NCBI RefSeq assembly: GCF_902706095.1
Contig: NZ_CACSJP010000001.1
Span: 248,001 to 312,000 of the forward strand
Source of the DNA: Rhizobium sp. 18065
GTDB taxonomy: Bacteria > Pseudomonadota > Alphaproteobacteria > Rhizobiales > Rhizobiaceae
Direction: 5' to 3'
Length of the DNA stretch: 64,000 nt
Shown here: positions 54,300 through 63,969 of the stretch, one piece after another
How positions within the stretch are numbered: position 1 is the stretch's first letter
Layout: each line of letters starts with the position of its first letter
Program-made: the position numbers and the translations under genes
Notes under the pieces: model-generated
Told to the model about the DNA's origin: nothing
Seen by the model: the letters and a program-made list of their open reading frames with translations, nothing else
The model's database searches: none

Positions 54300-54893
54300 A
54301 TGCCGTCGTCACCAGTCCTGCTGAAACCGTCCGACTATCGCCGCATGCCGTGGAAGAACGGTCTGGGCGAAACGATCGAGATCGCCGTTTTTCCGCCAGA
54401 TGCAGGCATCGGTGATTTCGACTGGCGGATCAGCATGGCGACGGTTGCCAGCGATGGTCCGTTCTCGCTGTTTCCGGGGATTGAACGCACGCTGTCGGTT
54501 CTGACGGGAGAGGGGCTCACGCTGCACCGTTCAGACGGCACCCGGCAGGACCTGAGGGTCGACAGCACACCCTATGCGTTTCCCGCAGACGAACAGGTCA
54601 GCGCGACGCTCGTGAATGGTGCGATTGCCGATCTCAACGTCATGACCCGGCGCGGTCGCTTCGTGCACAGGGTCGAGCGCCTTCTGCTTGACGGCGGTAT
54701 CACGATGCCGTCCAGACAGAATACGGTCCTGCTCTTCTGCCTCGAAGGACAGGCAAGGCTGGGTCAAGGCGACACGTCAGTGCCGCTCGTAGCTGGCGAA
54801 AGCAGGCTTTGCGATGGGGCTTGCCCTTCTACTGCACTCTCCGGGCAGGGCATCATCTTCATCATCGATCTTGTCGTGGCCAACAGCATCTGA
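54300..54893 (+). CDS. hutD: HutD-family protein
   Basis: A 197-residue HutD/Ves-type cupin. The family N-terminus is clear (SDYRRMPWKNGLGETIEIAVFP), followed by FDWRISMATVASDGPFSLFPGIERTL, a bicupin beta-barrel. HutD binds formylglutamate or urocanate in Pseudomonas and has been proposed to act as a governor that sets an upper limit on hut expression. AAGAGGG is well placed before the ATG at 54300. Last gene of the hut operon, separated from hutU by a 52-nt gap with a stem-loop. Convergent with the FMN reductase gene. Confidence 0.93.
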   Translation: MPSSPVLLKPSDYRRMPWKNGLGETIEIAVFPPDAGIGDFDWRISMATVASDGPFSLFPGIERTLSVLTGEGLTLHRSDGTRQDLRVDSTPYAFPADEQVSATLVNGAIADLNVMTRRGRFVHRVERLLLDGGITMPSRQNTVLLFCLEGQARLGQGDTSVPLVAGESRLCDGACPSTALSGQGIIFIIDLVVANSI

Positions 54894-54936
54894 CTGCCGG
54901 TATTGACGCAGCGGCATGAGGTAGAGGCACGACGTC

Positions 54937-55503
54937 TCAGGCTGCTTCAGCATTGTGTTTGGCAAACACTGCAAAAGCTGCGACAAAATCCGACAGCCTT
55001 TTGGCAATGGCCTCGTCGATCAGCTGGCCGTCACCATCGACGACGCTGCCCGCCTTGGAGACCATCAGCCGTTTGTCGGAAAAGGTGCGGGCACCGAGCG
55101 TGTGCAGGACCGGAAGCCAGGCGTTCTGGCTGAGTAACGTGCCGAAATTACCGGGCGAGGCGCCGAGAACCGCAAAGGCCTTGCTCCCGAAAACTCTGGC
55201 GATGTCGCTTGATGGTCGAGACAGCCAGTCGATCGCATTCTTGAAAACGCCGGGGATCGAGTTGTTGTATTCCGGGGTAAACAGGATGACGCCGTCGGCC
55301 GATGCGATCAGATCTTTCAACGTCTGCACGGCTTCGGGAATGCCGTCTGCCGTTTCCAGATCGCCATCATAGAGCGGAATGCCGCGAATGGTGCCAGCCA
55401 CAAGGCTGTAGCCTTCGCCCTGATTGGCAATCGCCGCATTCAGGAGAGCCGTATTGAACGAACCCCGACGAAGGCTGCCGGATATTCCAACCAGTTTCAC
55501 CAC
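54937..55503 (-). CDS. NADPH-dependent FMN reductase-family protein
   Basis: A 188-residue flavodoxin-like reductase of the ChrR/ArsH/SsuE group. The FMN phosphate-binding motif is GISGSLRRGSFNTALLNAA, and the flavin ring loop is FTPEYNNSIPGVFKNAIDWLSRP. The start is GTG at 55503, read as MVKLVGISGS, with AGGGAGA five bases upstream. An ATG at 55530 would add nine residues that the family lacks. Members reduce quinones, azo dyes or metals; the substrate is not predicted. Convergent with hutD. Confidence 0.88.
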   Translation of the reverse strand: MVKLVGISGSLRRGSFNTALLNAAIANQGEGYSLVAGTIRGIPLYDGDLETADGIPEAVQTLKDLIASADGVILFTPEYNNSIPGVFKNAIDWLSRPSSDIARVFGSKAFAVLGASPGNFGTLLSQNAWLPVLHTLGARTFSDKRLMVSKAGSVVDGDGQLIDEAIAKRLSDFVAAFAVFAKHNAEAA

Positions 55504-55820
55504 GCGCTTCTCCCTGTCTGCTTCGGCCATTTGCGCGAAACTAGAAGAAGTGAACGTCCTCGACAAGGAGCGTGGTCATGGGCAGCGCTATCCACGCATG
55601 TTCATCGTGCGATGAACATCGCGGAATGGCAGATGATACTGTGTCAGGGGATGAAGGCTATTGGTTGCGGAAATACATCCGCTGCGCCGGATATAGCCCG
55701 GAAAATCGGCCATTGAGGCCTTTAGCGTCAGGCGACGTCTGTCGCCCGCCAAGATGCCAAACGATTTTTTGGCATCTCTGTTTTCATCATGTCAATGACT
55801 GCGATCAGACGCAGCCGGCC
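55504..55820. other. Gap without convincing gene
   Basis: This 317-nt stretch lies between the FMN reductase start and the end of the 56-residue protein gene. The only structure seen is a 10-bp stem-loop at 55752-55777: AGATGCCAAA and TTTGGCATCT with loop CGATTT. On the plus strand it is followed by CTGTTTTC, so it could be a weak terminator. A plus-strand frame starting at 55578 has no family-like sequence and is not called. Confidence 0.5.
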
Positions 55821-55991
55821 TTAGAGCTTGGAGGTACCGGGAAAGGTGCCAGGCTCGATGCCGAGTGTGCGCAGGTCACGATCACGCGGGCGACGGTGGC
55901 CTTCAACGGCAGCGGCAGCGGCAGAAGCAGCGCCGAGGATGGCAAAAGCGCGACCGAAGAAATTCGAATGCTTGCTGTTGCGGAGGGACAT
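55821..55991 (-). CDS. Small conserved-type protein, 56 residues
   Basis: A 56-residue open frame that starts at the ATG at 55991 (MSLRNSKHSNFFGRAFAILG), with AAGAGAG about eight bases upstream. It is a compact domain-like sequence: a basic N-terminus, an Ala-rich helix (AASAAAAAVE), then GHRRPRDRDLRTLGIEPGTF and a short end. The DLRTLGIEP-type tail resembles small rhizobial proteins with a DLRxLGIDP end. AT-rich sequence upstream of the start suits a promoter. The Ala-rich helix may sit at a membrane or a partner protein; no function is known. Confidence 0.7.
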   Translation of the reverse strand: MSLRNSKHSNFFGRAFAILGAASAAAAAVEGHRRPRDRDLRTLGIEPGTFPGTSKL

Positions 55992-56078
55992 GGAAGTAAC
56001 TCTCTTTCTGGTTCATTAGACAGACGTAAAGTGGTCCTCTGCTTCCTCTTTTGCAATGCACAATAGATCAGGTCAGCT

Positions 56079-56114
56079 ATGCAAAACAAAGAGGCCGGAC
56101 TTAAGTCCGGCCTC
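56079..56114 (-). terminator. Terminator of the tctCBA operon
   Basis: A perfect 24-bp palindrome (56091-56114; arms GAGGCCGGACTT and AAGTCCGGCCTC) lies 31 nt after the tctA stop on the minus strand. On that strand it is followed by TTTGTTTTGC. It forms a very stable stem with a minimal loop, so it should act as a strong intrinsic terminator. Confidence 0.8.
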
Positions 56115-56145
56115 CTGACTGTTCAGATTTTGCATAGGTTTCAGT

Positions 56146-57663
56146 TTAGTCTTCGTTGGCCGCCAATTGAGCCAGAACCTGGCCGCGACCGCGTGCGCGC
56201 AGAACCAGCGGAACGATCAGGGCCGCAGCGGCAATCGCCAGCAGCACTGCGGCAATCGGCGAGGTGACCAGCACCGTCCAGTCGCCCTGGCTGATCGCAA
56301 GCGCCCGGCGCAGCTGCTGCTCGGCCAGCGGGCCGAGGATCAGGCCGACCACGACCGGCGCGATCGGATAACCGAACACCCGCATGATATAACCCATGAC
56401 GCCGAAGGCCAGCAGCATGCCGAGCTCGAAGACCGACGGGTTGGCGCCGATCGTGCCGAGCGTGGCAAACAGCAGGATACCGGCATAGAGCCAGGGCTTG
56501 GGGATCGTCAGCAGGCGAACCCAGAGGCCGATCAGCGGCAGGTTGAGCACCAGCAGCATGAAGTTGGCGATCAGCAGGCTGGCGATCAGACCCCAGACCA
56601 GTTGCGGGTTGGTAACGAACAGCAACGGGCCCGGCTGCAGGCCATACTGCTGGAAGCCGGCGAGCATGATCGCCGCCGTGGCCGTTGTCGGCAGGCCAAG
56701 CGTCAGAAGCGGAACCAGCGTGCCGGCAGCAGAAGCATTGTTGGCAGCCTCGGGACCGGCCACGCCTTCGATGGCGCCGTTACCGAATTCTTCCGGATGC
56801 TTGGTCAGGCGCTTTTCGGCCGCATAGGACAGGAACGTGCCGATCTCGGCGCCACCGGCCGGCATCGCGCCGATCGGGAAGCCGATCAATGTGCCGCGAA
56901 GCCAGGGCTTCCACGAGCGCGCCCAGTCCGTCTTGGTCATCCACAGCGAGCCTTTGACGGCCTCGATCGTTTCAGGCCCGCGGTTGCCCTGGGCTGCGAT
57001 GAACAGCGTCTCGCCGATGGCAAACATCGCCACGGCAAGTGTTGTCACTTCGATGCCGTCGAGCAGGTCGGGAACGCCGAAGCTGAGCCGCGTCTGGCCG
57101 GTCAACTGGTCGATGCCGATCATCGCCAGCGCAAAGCCGATGAAAAGCGAGGTAAGGCCGCGCAAGGTGCTGTCGCCGAAGGCTGACGAGACGGTGATGA
57201 AGGCGAGTACCATCAGTGCGAAATATTCGCGTGGTCCGAACACCAGCGCCAGCTTGACGATATAGGGCGCGATGAAGGCGAGGCCGATGGTGGCGATCAG
57301 GCCGGCGACGAAAGAGCCTATCGCCGCTGTCGCCAGGGCAGGTCCCCCGCGCCCGGCGCGGGCCATCTTGTTGCCCTCGAGTGCCGTCACGATCGAGGCG
57401 CTTTCGCCCGGCGTGTTGAGCAGGATCGAGGTTGTCGAGCCGCCATACATGCCGCCGTAGTAGATGCCGGCAAACATGATCAGCGAGCCAGCCGGATCGA
57501 GCTTATAGGTTACCGGCAGCAGCAGCGCGACGGTCAGGGCAGGGCCGATGCCCGGAAGCACGCCTACCGCGGTGCCAAGCGTCACGCCGATCAGGGCATA
57601 GAACAGGTTGATCGGCTGAAACGCGATCACCAGTCCCTGCAGGAGGAATTCAAAGGTGCTCAT
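56146..57663 (-). CDS. tctA: Tripartite tricarboxylate transporter, large membrane subunit TctA
   Basis: A 505-residue TctA with about 11-12 helices, the usual length. It begins [20 protein letters not shown] and has the conserved GxxGxxPGIG loop ([21 protein letters not shown] near residue 30). A second such loop is [20 protein letters not shown] near residue 255. It forms the main channel of a solute-binding-protein-dependent secondary transporter. It lies 12 nt after tctB, and a strong terminator follows. No tctDE two-component pair is nearby. Confidence 0.95.
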   Translation of the reverse strand: MSTFEFLLQGLVIAFQPINLFYALIGVTLGTAVGVLPGIGPALTVALLLPVTYKLDPAGSLIMFAGIYYGGMYGGSTTSILLNTPGESASIVTALEGNKMARAGRGGPALATAAIGSFVAGLIATIGLAFIAPYIVKLALVFGPREYFALMVLAFITVSSAFGDSTLRGLTSLFIGFALAMIGIDQLTGQTRLSFGVPDLLDGIEVTTLAVAMFAIGETLFIAAQGNRGPETIEAVKGSLWMTKTDWARSWKPWLRGTLIGFPIGAMPAGGAEIGTFLSYAAEKRLTKHPEEFGNGAIEGVAGPEAANNASAAGTLVPLLTLGLPTTATAAIMLAGFQQYGLQPGPLLFVTNPQLVWGLIASLLIANFMLLVLNLPLIGLWVRLLTIPKPWLYAGILLFATLGTIGANPSVFELGMLLAFGVMGYIMRVFGYPIAPVVVGLILGPLAEQQLRRALAISQGDWTVLVTSPIAAVLLAIAAAALIVPLVLRARGRGQVLAQLAANED

Positions 57664-57675
57664 GGCAGTCGACCC

Positions 57676-58167
57676 TCAGATAAACAGGCGTTCGATCGGT
57701 CCAGCCGGCAGCGAGAGCTGCAGCAGCCGGGCGAAAATCAGCCAGACAACAAAGGACAGCACGATGCCGACGGGTATGGAGACCCACAGCTTGCGCCGCC
57801 CGAAGGCATAGGCGGTGGCGGCAAACAGCAGCCCCGTGGCGATCGAGAAGCCGGCTGCCTTGAGCAGCAGCATCTGCGCCGCCAGGCCGCCGATGATCCA
57901 GATGACCGGACCGATTTCCTGGTGTTCCCGTTCGGGGAAGTCCCGGCGCATCGCGGCAAAGACGGTCCAGACGGCCAGCCCGAGCAGGCCGAAGGCGACG
58001 ACATAGGGAACGGTCGCCGGTCCGACCGGCGAATAGGCGGTCAGCGCAGCCAGGTGTGCGGCATCCCAGAGGATGACGCCCGCGATCACGGCAAGAACGA
58101 CCGCCACGCCAAGCGCCGCCCCATCGGGGCGGCGTGGCGATGATTCGGGGAGGTTGTTCCCGCTCAT
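57676..58167 (-). CDS. tctB: Tripartite tricarboxylate transporter, small membrane subunit TctB
   Basis: A 163-residue TctB with four predicted helices (about residues 20-42, 52-72, 86-108 and 114-150). The region GPATVPYVVAFGLLGLAVW is characteristic of TctB families. It pairs with TctA in the membrane; TctB sequences are poorly conserved, so much of the call rests on position between tctC and tctA. The ATG at 58167 overlaps the tctC stop by 4 nt. Confidence 0.9.
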   Translation of the reverse strand: MSGNNLPESSPRRPDGAALGVAVVLAVIAGVILWDAAHLAALTAYSPVGPATVPYVVAFGLLGLAVWTVFAAMRRDFPEREHQEIGPVIWIIGGLAAQMLLLKAAGFSIATGLLFAATAYAFGRRKLWVSIPVGIVLSFVVWLIFARLLQLSLPAGPIERLFI

Positions 58168-59108
58168 TTCACCAATCCGATGTCTTTCAGGACGGTTTCC
58201 GTCGCTGCAACATCCTTGGCCAGCTGTTCATCAAACGCAGCGCCGGCCAGATAGGTATCCTGCCAGCCCTTGGTCTTCAGCGTTTCCTGCCAGCCGGCAG
58301 ACTTGGCCAGCTTTTCGATGTCGGCCGAAACAGCTGCCTTCTGTTCGTCCGTCAGGCCCGGAGCCGCGGCAATCATGCGCCAGTTTTCGACCACGACGTC
58401 GAGGCCGGATTCCTTCAGGGTAGGACCGTCGACATTGGCAAGGCGCTCGGCGCTGGAGATGGCGAGCAGGCGCAGGGTGCCGGACTTCACCTGGGATTCG
58501 AATTCGCCGTAACCGGAAATGCCGGCCGAAACCTGGCTGCCGAGAATGGCCGCAAGCGCTTCGCCACCGCCGGAGAATGCGATGTAGTTGATCTTGGTCG
58601 GATCAACACCGGCTGCTTTCGCAATCAGGCCGACTGCGATGTGGTCCGTGCCGCCGGCCGAGCCGCCGCCCCAGGAAACCGAACCCGGATCCTTCTTCAG
58701 CGCTTCGACCAGGTCGCCCATGGTCTGGAAGGGCGAGGAGGCCGGAACGACGATCGCTTCGTATTCGCCGGTCAGGCGTGCGATCGGTGTGACGTCCTTC
58801 AGGGTGACGGGCGACTTGTTGGTCAGGATGGCGCCGACCATGACATAGCCGCCGACGATCAGGGAGTTGGGATTGCCGGCAGCCTGGCTGGCAAACTGGG
58901 CAAGACCGATGGTGCCGCCGGCGCCAGGAACGTTCTGGACCTGGACGTTGCCGGAAATGCCTTCCTGCTGCATGACGGTCTGGATCGAGCGGGCCGTCTG
59001 GTCCCAGCCGCCGCCTGGATTGGCCGGTGCAATGATGGTGTAGTCGGCAGCGAATGCCGGCAGCGACATGGCGCCGGCGATCAGCGATGCGAGAAACAGT
59101 TTCTTCAA
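58164..59108 (-). CDS. tctC: Tripartite tricarboxylate transporter binding protein TctC
   Basis: A 314-residue periplasmic binding protein of the Bug/TctC family. The signal peptide is [19 protein letters not shown], cut before [20 protein letters not shown], the typical mature start. The [16 protein letters not shown] and [22 protein letters not shown] segments are family-typical. The start is TTG at 59108 with GGAGGA about six bases upstream; other in-frame starts upstream would bury the signal peptide. It captures an organic acid (citrate or other carboxylate) for TctAB; the exact substrate cannot be read from the sequence. Confidence 0.93.
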   Translation of the reverse strand: MKKLFLASLIAGAMSLPAFAADYTIIAPANPGGGWDQTARSIQTVMQQEGISGNVQVQNVPGAGGTIGLAQFASQAAGNPNSLIVGGYVMVGAILTNKSPVTLKDVTPIARLTGEYEAIVVPASSPFQTMGDLVEALKKDPGSVSWGGGSAGGTDHIAVGLIAKAAGVDPTKINYIAFSGGGEALAAILGSQVSAGISGYGEFESQVKSGTLRLLAISSAERLANVDGPTLKESGLDVVVENWRMIAAAPGLTDEQKAAVSADIEKLAKSAGWQETLKTKGWQDTYLAGAAFDEQLAKDVAATETVLKDIGLVK

Positions 59109-59345
59109 GGTGGTGTCCTCCGTTGTCGCGTCTTTGACGCGTTTAAAACTCATCGGGAGAGACTTGGGTGACACGCAGCGATCGCCGTCAAAGGCTGTGC
59201 GTGTTTAAGGGGGTTCCTCCCGAACCGTTCCACTCATCCGCCTCCACGGATGTTGGTGAACACTATGCACCACATGAAACTGTCAGCAACCTGTCATGGC
59301 CGAGGAAGGATGCAAATCGTCAAACGGAGGACATCCGACTTCAAA
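59109..59345. other. tctCBA upstream region
   Basis: This gap before tctC (minus strand) is followed by the MFS gene's terminator at 59346. It should hold the tctC promoter; I found no clear palindrome or near-consensus promoter, and no small gene. Confidence 0.5.
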
Positions 59346-59373
59346 TTGGAAAGGACGCGCCTGGGCGCGTCCC
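59346..59373 (-). terminator. Terminator of the MFS transporter gene
   Basis: GGACGCGC and GCGCGTCC (59353-59360 and 59365-59372) form an 8-9-bp GC stem with a 4-nt loop. On the minus strand it is followed by TTTCC, 42 nt after the MFS stop. Confidence 0.65.
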
Positions 59374-59414
59374 TCCGTCACTATTTCGCTGGGATGCCGG
59401 AGCCCGCACCACGG

Positions 59415-60614
59415 TCAGCGGTGGCCGGGCAGTCGTGGCAGCAGGATGGTCAGCAAACCCAGAAGCGGCAGGTAGGAGCAGATCCGGTAGACGAATTCGA
59501 TCCCCTCGCGATCGGCAAACACACCGAGCACCGCCGCACCGATCCCGCCGAAACCGAAGGCGAAACCGAAGAACATCCCGGCGACCAGACCGACACGGCC
59601 GGGCACGAGTTCCTGGGCGAAGACCACGATGGCCGAGAATGCGGAGGAGAAGATGAAGCCGATTAGCACAACGAGAACCGAGGTCCAGAACAGGTTGGCA
59701 TAAGGCAGCATCAGGGCGAAGGGGATGACGCCGAGGATCGAGAACCAGATCACGATGCGGGCGCCGAACCTGTCGCCGATCGGACCGCCGAGAAAGACGC
59801 CTGCCGCCGAAGCGCCGAGGAACAGGAACAGCAGCAACTGGGCATCCTGAACGGAGACCCCGAATTTCTCGATGGTGAAGAAGGTGAAGTAGCTCGACAG
59901 GCTGGCCAGATAGGCATTCTTGGTTGCCGTCAGCACGACGAGGACGACAAGCGTCATCAGAACCTTGTTGCGTGGCAGCGGCAAGGCGCGGCTGGCCGGC
60001 GCGCGGCCGGCGGTGCTGCGGCGATGACGGGTATACCAGACGCTGACCCAGGACAGCACGGCAAAGCCGACGAGCGCGATGACGGTAAAGCCGCTGAGGC
60101 TGGTCTGTCCGCGCGGGATGACGATGAAGGCAGCCAGCAGCGGCCCGATCGCCGTGCCCGTATTGCCACCCACCTGAAACAGTGACTGGGCAAAGCCATG
60201 TCGGCCGCCGGATGCGAGACGTGCGACGCGCGAGGCTTCCGGATGGAAGATCGCCGAGCCAATGCCGATCAGGCATGCGCCGATGATCAGCACGTAGAAT
60301 TCATGCGCGTAGGCGAGCGTGAACAGGCCGGCGCAGGTCGACAGCATGGCGGCAGGCAGCGAGAACGGCATCGGCCAGCGATCGGTGATGACGCCGACGG
60401 CCGGCTGCAGCAACGATGCCGTCACCTGGAAGGCGAAGGTCAGCAGGCCGATCTGCACGAAATCCAGCGCATAATTGGCCTTGAGAAGGGGGTAGAGCGA
60501 TGTCAGCAGCGACTGCATGATGTCGTTCAGCATGTGGCAGAAACTGGCAGCGACAATGATCGAATAGGCGGTCCGTTGCACGTCATGCCCGCCGGTTGCT
60601 GTTACGCTTGCCAT
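59415..60614 (-). CDS. MFS transporter, fosmidomycin-resistance family
   Basis: A 399-residue 12-helix major-facilitator exporter. It resembles Fsr: the AYSIIVAASFCHMLNDIMQSLLTSLYPLLK start is diagnostic of this subfamily. The GVITDRWP loop between helices 2 and 3 is followed by ASRVARLASGGRHGFAQSLFQVGGNTG. The second-half motif GGPIGDRFGARI repeats the motif A pattern. It presumably exports small toxic molecules. The ATG at 60614 has GGAGA upstream. It is divergent from the AraC-type gene at 60735, its probable regulator. Confidence 0.92.
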   Translation of the reverse strand: MASVTATGGHDVQRTAYSIIVAASFCHMLNDIMQSLLTSLYPLLKANYALDFVQIGLLTFAFQVTASLLQPAVGVITDRWPMPFSLPAAMLSTCAGLFTLAYAHEFYVLIIGACLIGIGSAIFHPEASRVARLASGGRHGFAQSLFQVGGNTGTAIGPLLAAFIVIPRGQTSLSGFTVIALVGFAVLSWVSVWYTRHRRSTAGRAPASRALPLPRNKVLMTLVVLVVLTATKNAYLASLSSYFTFFTIEKFGVSVQDAQLLLFLFLGASAAGVFLGGPIGDRFGARIVIWFSILGVIPFALMLPYANLFWTSVLVVLIGFIFSSAFSAIVVFAQELVPGRVGLVAGMFFGFAFGFGGIGAAVLGVFADREGIEFVYRICSYLPLLGLLTILLPRLPGHR

Positions 60615-60734
60615 ATCGATGTTCTCCAGTCGCCCATTCCGCCCTGTGCAATCTGCACGGCAGGACCGTGTGTTACAGAGATTGCTCATGGCCTGCTTTT
60701 GTGCTCTGGTCGTGTTCTTTCGAGAGTGGGCCAA

Positions 60735-61550
60735 ATGCGTATTATCGATCTGACCGGCGTCAAAAATCTGTTGGACAATGAGCATGCGCAGAGTCTGAAC
60801 TGGATCAATGCTGCAGCGGAGCCTGTTGTCGCGCTCGGCAGGCTGTATCCTGCCGGCTTCCGTGTTCCTTTGCATTCGCATAACAAGACCCAACTCTGGT
60901 GCGCGCGCCGTGGCGTGGTCCTGGTCAGCACCACCGATGGGCGGTGGATGATCCCGCCGGGGCACGGTCTGATCATTCCCGCGGGACTTGAGCATTCCAC
61001 CGAGATGATCAGCGAAGTCGAGATGCATTCGATCTATGTCGATCCGTCCGTTGCCGGAGCGAGCGGGCCGAAAGTTGTCGAGATCACCGGTCTTGGCAGG
61101 AGCCTGATGGAAGAGCTTGTGCTGGTTGATCTGCGGCCCTTGTCAGTTCGCCGGCAGAGGCTGATCATGGAGCTGCTGCTGGATGAAATCAGCCACTTGC
61201 AGGAGAGGCCGCTGGGTCTGCCGTTCCCGGAGGACGAACGACTGGCATGCCTCTGCCGCCGTTTTCTCAAGACACCCGCGGCCAATGCCGGCATTGATGA
61301 CTGGGCCCGTGACCTGGGCATGAGCCGGCGCTCCTTCACCCGCCTGTTCAGGTCCGAAACGGGCGTCAGTTTCGTCACCTGGCGACAGCAGGCCTGTCTG
61401 TTCGCTTCCCTGCCGAAACTGGCGGCAGGAGAACCGGTGACGAATGTGGCGCTTGATGCCGGCTATGAGAATATCGCAGCGTTCACCACCATGTTTCGCC
61501 GCATGCTGGGAAGTTCTCCCAGCACCTATCTCAGAGCGCGTTCAGCGTGA
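60735..61550 (+). CDS. AraC-family transcriptional regulator with cupin domain
   Basis: A 271-residue AraC regulator. Residues about 20-130 form a cupin-like ligand-binding domain (FRVPLHSHNKTQLWCARRG, HGLIIPAGLEHSTEM), and residues about 165-268 a double helix-turn-helix (IDDWARDLGMSRRSFTRLF, NVALDAGYENIAAFTTMF). The end GSSPSTYL is the family signature. The ATG at 60735 has GAGAGTGGG upstream. Its divergent partner, the MFS exporter, is 120 nt away; the intergenic region shows no strong palindrome. The inducer is unknown. Confidence 0.93.
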   Translation: MRIIDLTGVKNLLDNEHAQSLNWINAAAEPVVALGRLYPAGFRVPLHSHNKTQLWCARRGVVLVSTTDGRWMIPPGHGLIIPAGLEHSTEMISEVEMHSIYVDPSVAGASGPKVVEITGLGRSLMEELVLVDLRPLSVRRQRLIMELLLDEISHLQERPLGLPFPEDERLACLCRRFLKTPAANAGIDDWARDLGMSRRSFTRLFRSETGVSFVTWRQQACLFASLPKLAAGEPVTNVALDAGYENIAAFTTMFRRMLGSSPSTYLRARSA

Positions 61551-61750
61551 CGTAGCCTTTGCAGGTGCTGTGCGGGATGAGCGGTGGCAAAGGCACGTGG
61601 TTGCTACTTCAGGTTTGGAAAATGGCGGTCACCTGCTAGGGTGAATTGACAATCCACAAGAGCGTGGCGCCGTCGCATCGCGACGCCATCGACGGGCAAA
61701 TCCGCTGTGCTAGAGATGTCGAACAATTTCTATCGTTGGATATACAGTTC

Positions 61751-63256
61751 ATGTTTGCAGATATGGTTTCGATGCGGACGGTCAATGCCCTGGTCAAGCG
61801 CCGACTGCCGACGGCCTATCCCTATATCCTGGCTGTCCTGTCGGTCGCCTTGGCTTTCGCCATCCGGCTGGCGCTGGAGGGACTGCTTGCCGACAACGCA
61901 CCGTTCATAATCTTCATTCCGCCAATCCTACTGGTCGCCGCCGTCGGTGGCCTCAAGCCGACCCTGCTTGCCTTGATGCTGTCCTCTCTGGCGGCCGCCT
62001 CGATCATTGGCCATGCCGGCATGTCCGCTCTCGTGCCGCTGTCGATCTTCGCCTTTGTCGGCATCGCGATCGGCGTCGTTGGCGAAATGCTGCAGTCCGT
62101 TCGCCGGGTGATCCGGACGGCCGAAGCGACGCTTGCCTCGCGCGAGGCGCATCTCCGCTCGATCCTCGATACGGTCCTCGATGCGACGGTCGTCAGCACG
62201 CGCGATGGCACGATCGTCTCATTCAATGCCGCCGCCGTCCGGCAATTTGGCTATTCGGAAGACGAGGTTGTCGGTCAGAACCTGAGGATCCTGATGCCCG
62301 AGCCCTATCGGCGGGAACATGACGGCTATATCGAACGCTATCTTCATACCGGCGAAAAGCGGATCATCGGCGTCGACCGTGTGGTTGTCGGGCGGCGCAA
62401 GGACGGTTCGACCTTCCCGATGAAGCTGGCCGTCGGCGAAATGCATTCCGGCGGACAGACCTTTTTCACCGGCTTCATCCGCGACCTGACGGAACGTGAA
62501 GAAACGGCCGCGCGGTTGCATGAAACGCAGGGTGAACTGGCGCGGCTTGCCCGCATGAACGAGATGGGCGAAATGGCATCGACCCTCGCGCACGAACTCA
62601 ACCAGCCGCTGTCGGCAATAGCCAACTATGTTCACGGCTGTGTCCGCCTGCTCCAGGATGCAGGCGATCCGAAGATGGTGATGGTTCGTGAGGCCCTTGA
62701 GGCGGCGGCCGAGCAGTCGCTTCGGGCCGGGCAGATCATCAAGCACTTGCGTGAATTCGTCACCAAGGGCGAAACGGACAAGACGCCGGAGAACATCCGC
62801 CAGGTGATCGAGGAATCCGGTGCGCTGGCGCTGGCCGGCTCGAAGGAGAAGGGCGTTAGAACCGTCTTCGACTTCGCTCCCGGCGCCGAAATGGCGATGA
62901 TCGACCGCATCCAGATCCAGCAGATCCTGATCAATCTGATGCGCAATGCGATCGAGGCGATGAAGGATTCCCCCTACCGCGAATTGACCGTTCGAACCCG
63001 GCTGAACAGCGAAGGCGAAATCGCCGTGGAAGTACAGGACACGGGGCCTGGAATTTCCGATGAGATCGCCCAGGACCTGTTCAAGCCCTTCGTCACCACC
63101 AAGTCAGGCGGTATGGGCATTGGCCTGTCGATTTCGAAACGTATCGTCGAAGCGCATGGCGGGGAGATGACCGTGTCGAAAAACGCCTCGGGGGGCGCAA
63201 GCTTCCGCTTCACGCTCCCGTCGTTCAATGAGGGCATTGCCAATGCAGATCGCTGA
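61751..63256 (+). CDS. fixL: Oxygen-sensing histidine kinase FixL
   Basis: A 501-residue (from ATG 61751) membrane-bound sensor kinase. Four N-terminal hydrophobic segments are followed by a heme-binding PAS domain. Its proximal His190 is in [11 protein letters not shown] and the Arg210 that contacts bound O2 is in [10 protein letters not shown], 20 residues apart as in Bradyrhizobium FixL (H200, R220). The kinase domain has the phospho-acceptor His281 in [17 protein letters not shown] and the ATP-binding [18 protein letters not shown]. Under low O2 it should phosphorylate FixJ. Start choice is uncertain: TTG 61646 and ATGs at 61763 and 61772 are alternatives, and none has a good ribosome-binding site. 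It overlaps fixJ by 14 nt. Confidence 0.93.
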   Translation: MFADMVSMRTVNALVKRRLPTAYPYILAVLSVALAFAIRLALEGLLADNAPFIIFIPPILLVAAVGGLKPTLLALMLSSLAAASIIGHAGMSALVPLSIFAFVGIAIGVVGEMLQSVRRVIRTAEATLASREAHLRSILDTVLDATVVSTRDGTIVSFNAAAVRQFGYSEDEVVGQNLRILMPEPYRREHDGYIERYLHTGEKRIIGVDRVVVGRRKDGSTFPMKLAVGEMHSGGQTFFTGFIRDLTEREETAARLHETQGELARLARMNEMGEMASTLAHELNQPLSAIANYVHGCVRLLQDAGDPKMVMVREALEAAAEQSLRAGQIIKHLREFVTKGETDKTPENIRQVIEESGALALAGSKEKGVRTVFDFAPGAEMAMIDRIQIQQILINLMRNAIEAMKDSPYRELTVRTRLNSEGEIAVEVQDTGPGISDEIAQDLFKPFVTTKSGGMGIGLSISKRIVEAHGGEMTVSKNASGGASFRFTLPSFNEGIANADR

Positions 63257-63863
63257 TTTCACCGTTCATATCGTCGATGACGAAGAACCTGTGCGCAAGT
63301 CGCTGGCTTTCCTGCTGACCATGAACGGTTTCGCTGTCCGCATTCATGAGACGGCAGCAGCCTTTGCGGAGTTTGCACCCAATGCCCGCAACGCGGTTCT
63401 GATCACCGATCTCAGAATGCCGGAAATGAGCGGCATCGACCTCGTGCGCCGGCTTGCCGCGATGAAACTGAAGGTCCCCTCCATCGTCATCACCGGCCAT
63501 GGTGACATCCCCATGGCCGTCGAGGCGATGAAGGCCGGTGCCTCGGATTTTATCGAAAAGCCGTTCGAGGATACGGTCATCATCGACGCGATCAGGCGTG
63601 CAGCGATCCAGCTTGCCGGTAGTGTGGATGATGGAGAAACGATCGTCGAGATTCGCGACCGGGTGGCCACCCTGAGCGAACGCGAAAGGCAGGTGCTGTC
63701 GGCGGTGGTCGCCGGCCTGCCCAACAAGAGCATTGCCTATGATCTCGATATCAGCCCGCGCACGGTAGAGGTTCACCGGGCGAATGTGATGACCAAGATG
63801 AAGGCAAAAAGCTTGCCGCAACTGGTGCGCATGGCGATGTCTGCCGGTTTCGGCCCGCAGTGA
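63243..63863 (+). CDS. fixJ: Response regulator FixJ
   Basis: A 206-residue LuxR-type response regulator (Sinorhizobium FixJ is 204). The receiver domain has the acidic pocket (HIVDDEEPV), the phospho-accepting Asp56 in [14 protein letters not shown] and the Lys in FIEKPFE. The C-terminal helix-turn-helix is [20 protein letters not shown] followed by [16 protein letters not shown]. Phosphorylated FixJ activates fixK and microaerobic genes in rhizobia. The start is the ATG at 63243, 14 nt inside the end of fixL, so translation is coupled. No fixK or fixNOQP gene is seen within the window. Confidence 0.96.
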   Translation: MQIADFTVHIVDDEEPVRKSLAFLLTMNGFAVRIHETAAAFAEFAPNARNAVLITDLRMPEMSGIDLVRRLAAMKLKVPSIVITGHGDIPMAVEAMKAGASDFIEKPFEDTVIIDAIRRAAIQLAGSVDDGETIVEIRDRVATLSERERQVLSAVVAGLPNKSIAYDLDISPRTVEVHRANVMTKMKAKSLPQLVRMAMSAGFGPQ

Positions 63864-63886
63864 TCGGGAAGGTGATTGCGAAACCT

Positions 63887-63900
63887 TTGATCTGGCGCAA
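63887..63900. promoter_or_regulatory. FixK/FNR-like box after fixJ
   Basis: TTGAT-CTGG-CGCAA fits the anaerobox consensus TTGAT-N4-ATCAA with a perfect left half and two mismatches in the right half. It lies 24 nt after the fixJ stop and about 70 nt before a possible start codon at 63970, so it could place the next gene under FixK or FnrN. Only one site was seen. Confidence 0.45.
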
Positions 63901-63969
63901 GGCATAATGGCGGCAAGTGGTCTAGCCATGCAGCATGGCGGATTGTCCGTCGAGATGTGAGAGACCGCC

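Noticed and set aside
55578-56066. Plus-strand frame in the gap before tctCBA
   Set aside because: It overlaps the better supported 56-residue minus-strand gene, its sequence is Cys/Arg-rich without domain pattern, and it has no good ribosome-binding site.
61591-61605. Sigma-54-like -24/-12 sequence upstream of fixL (AGGCACG, TTGCT)
   Set aside because: The GG to GC spacing is 9 nt, not the required 10, and known fixLJ genes do not depend on sigma-54, so this is probably chance.
61646-61750. N-terminal extension of FixL from a TTG start
   Set aside because: The extra 35 residues are hydrophilic, have no ribosome-binding site upstream, and would make the protein longer than typical FixL; ATG 61751 gives about 501 residues.
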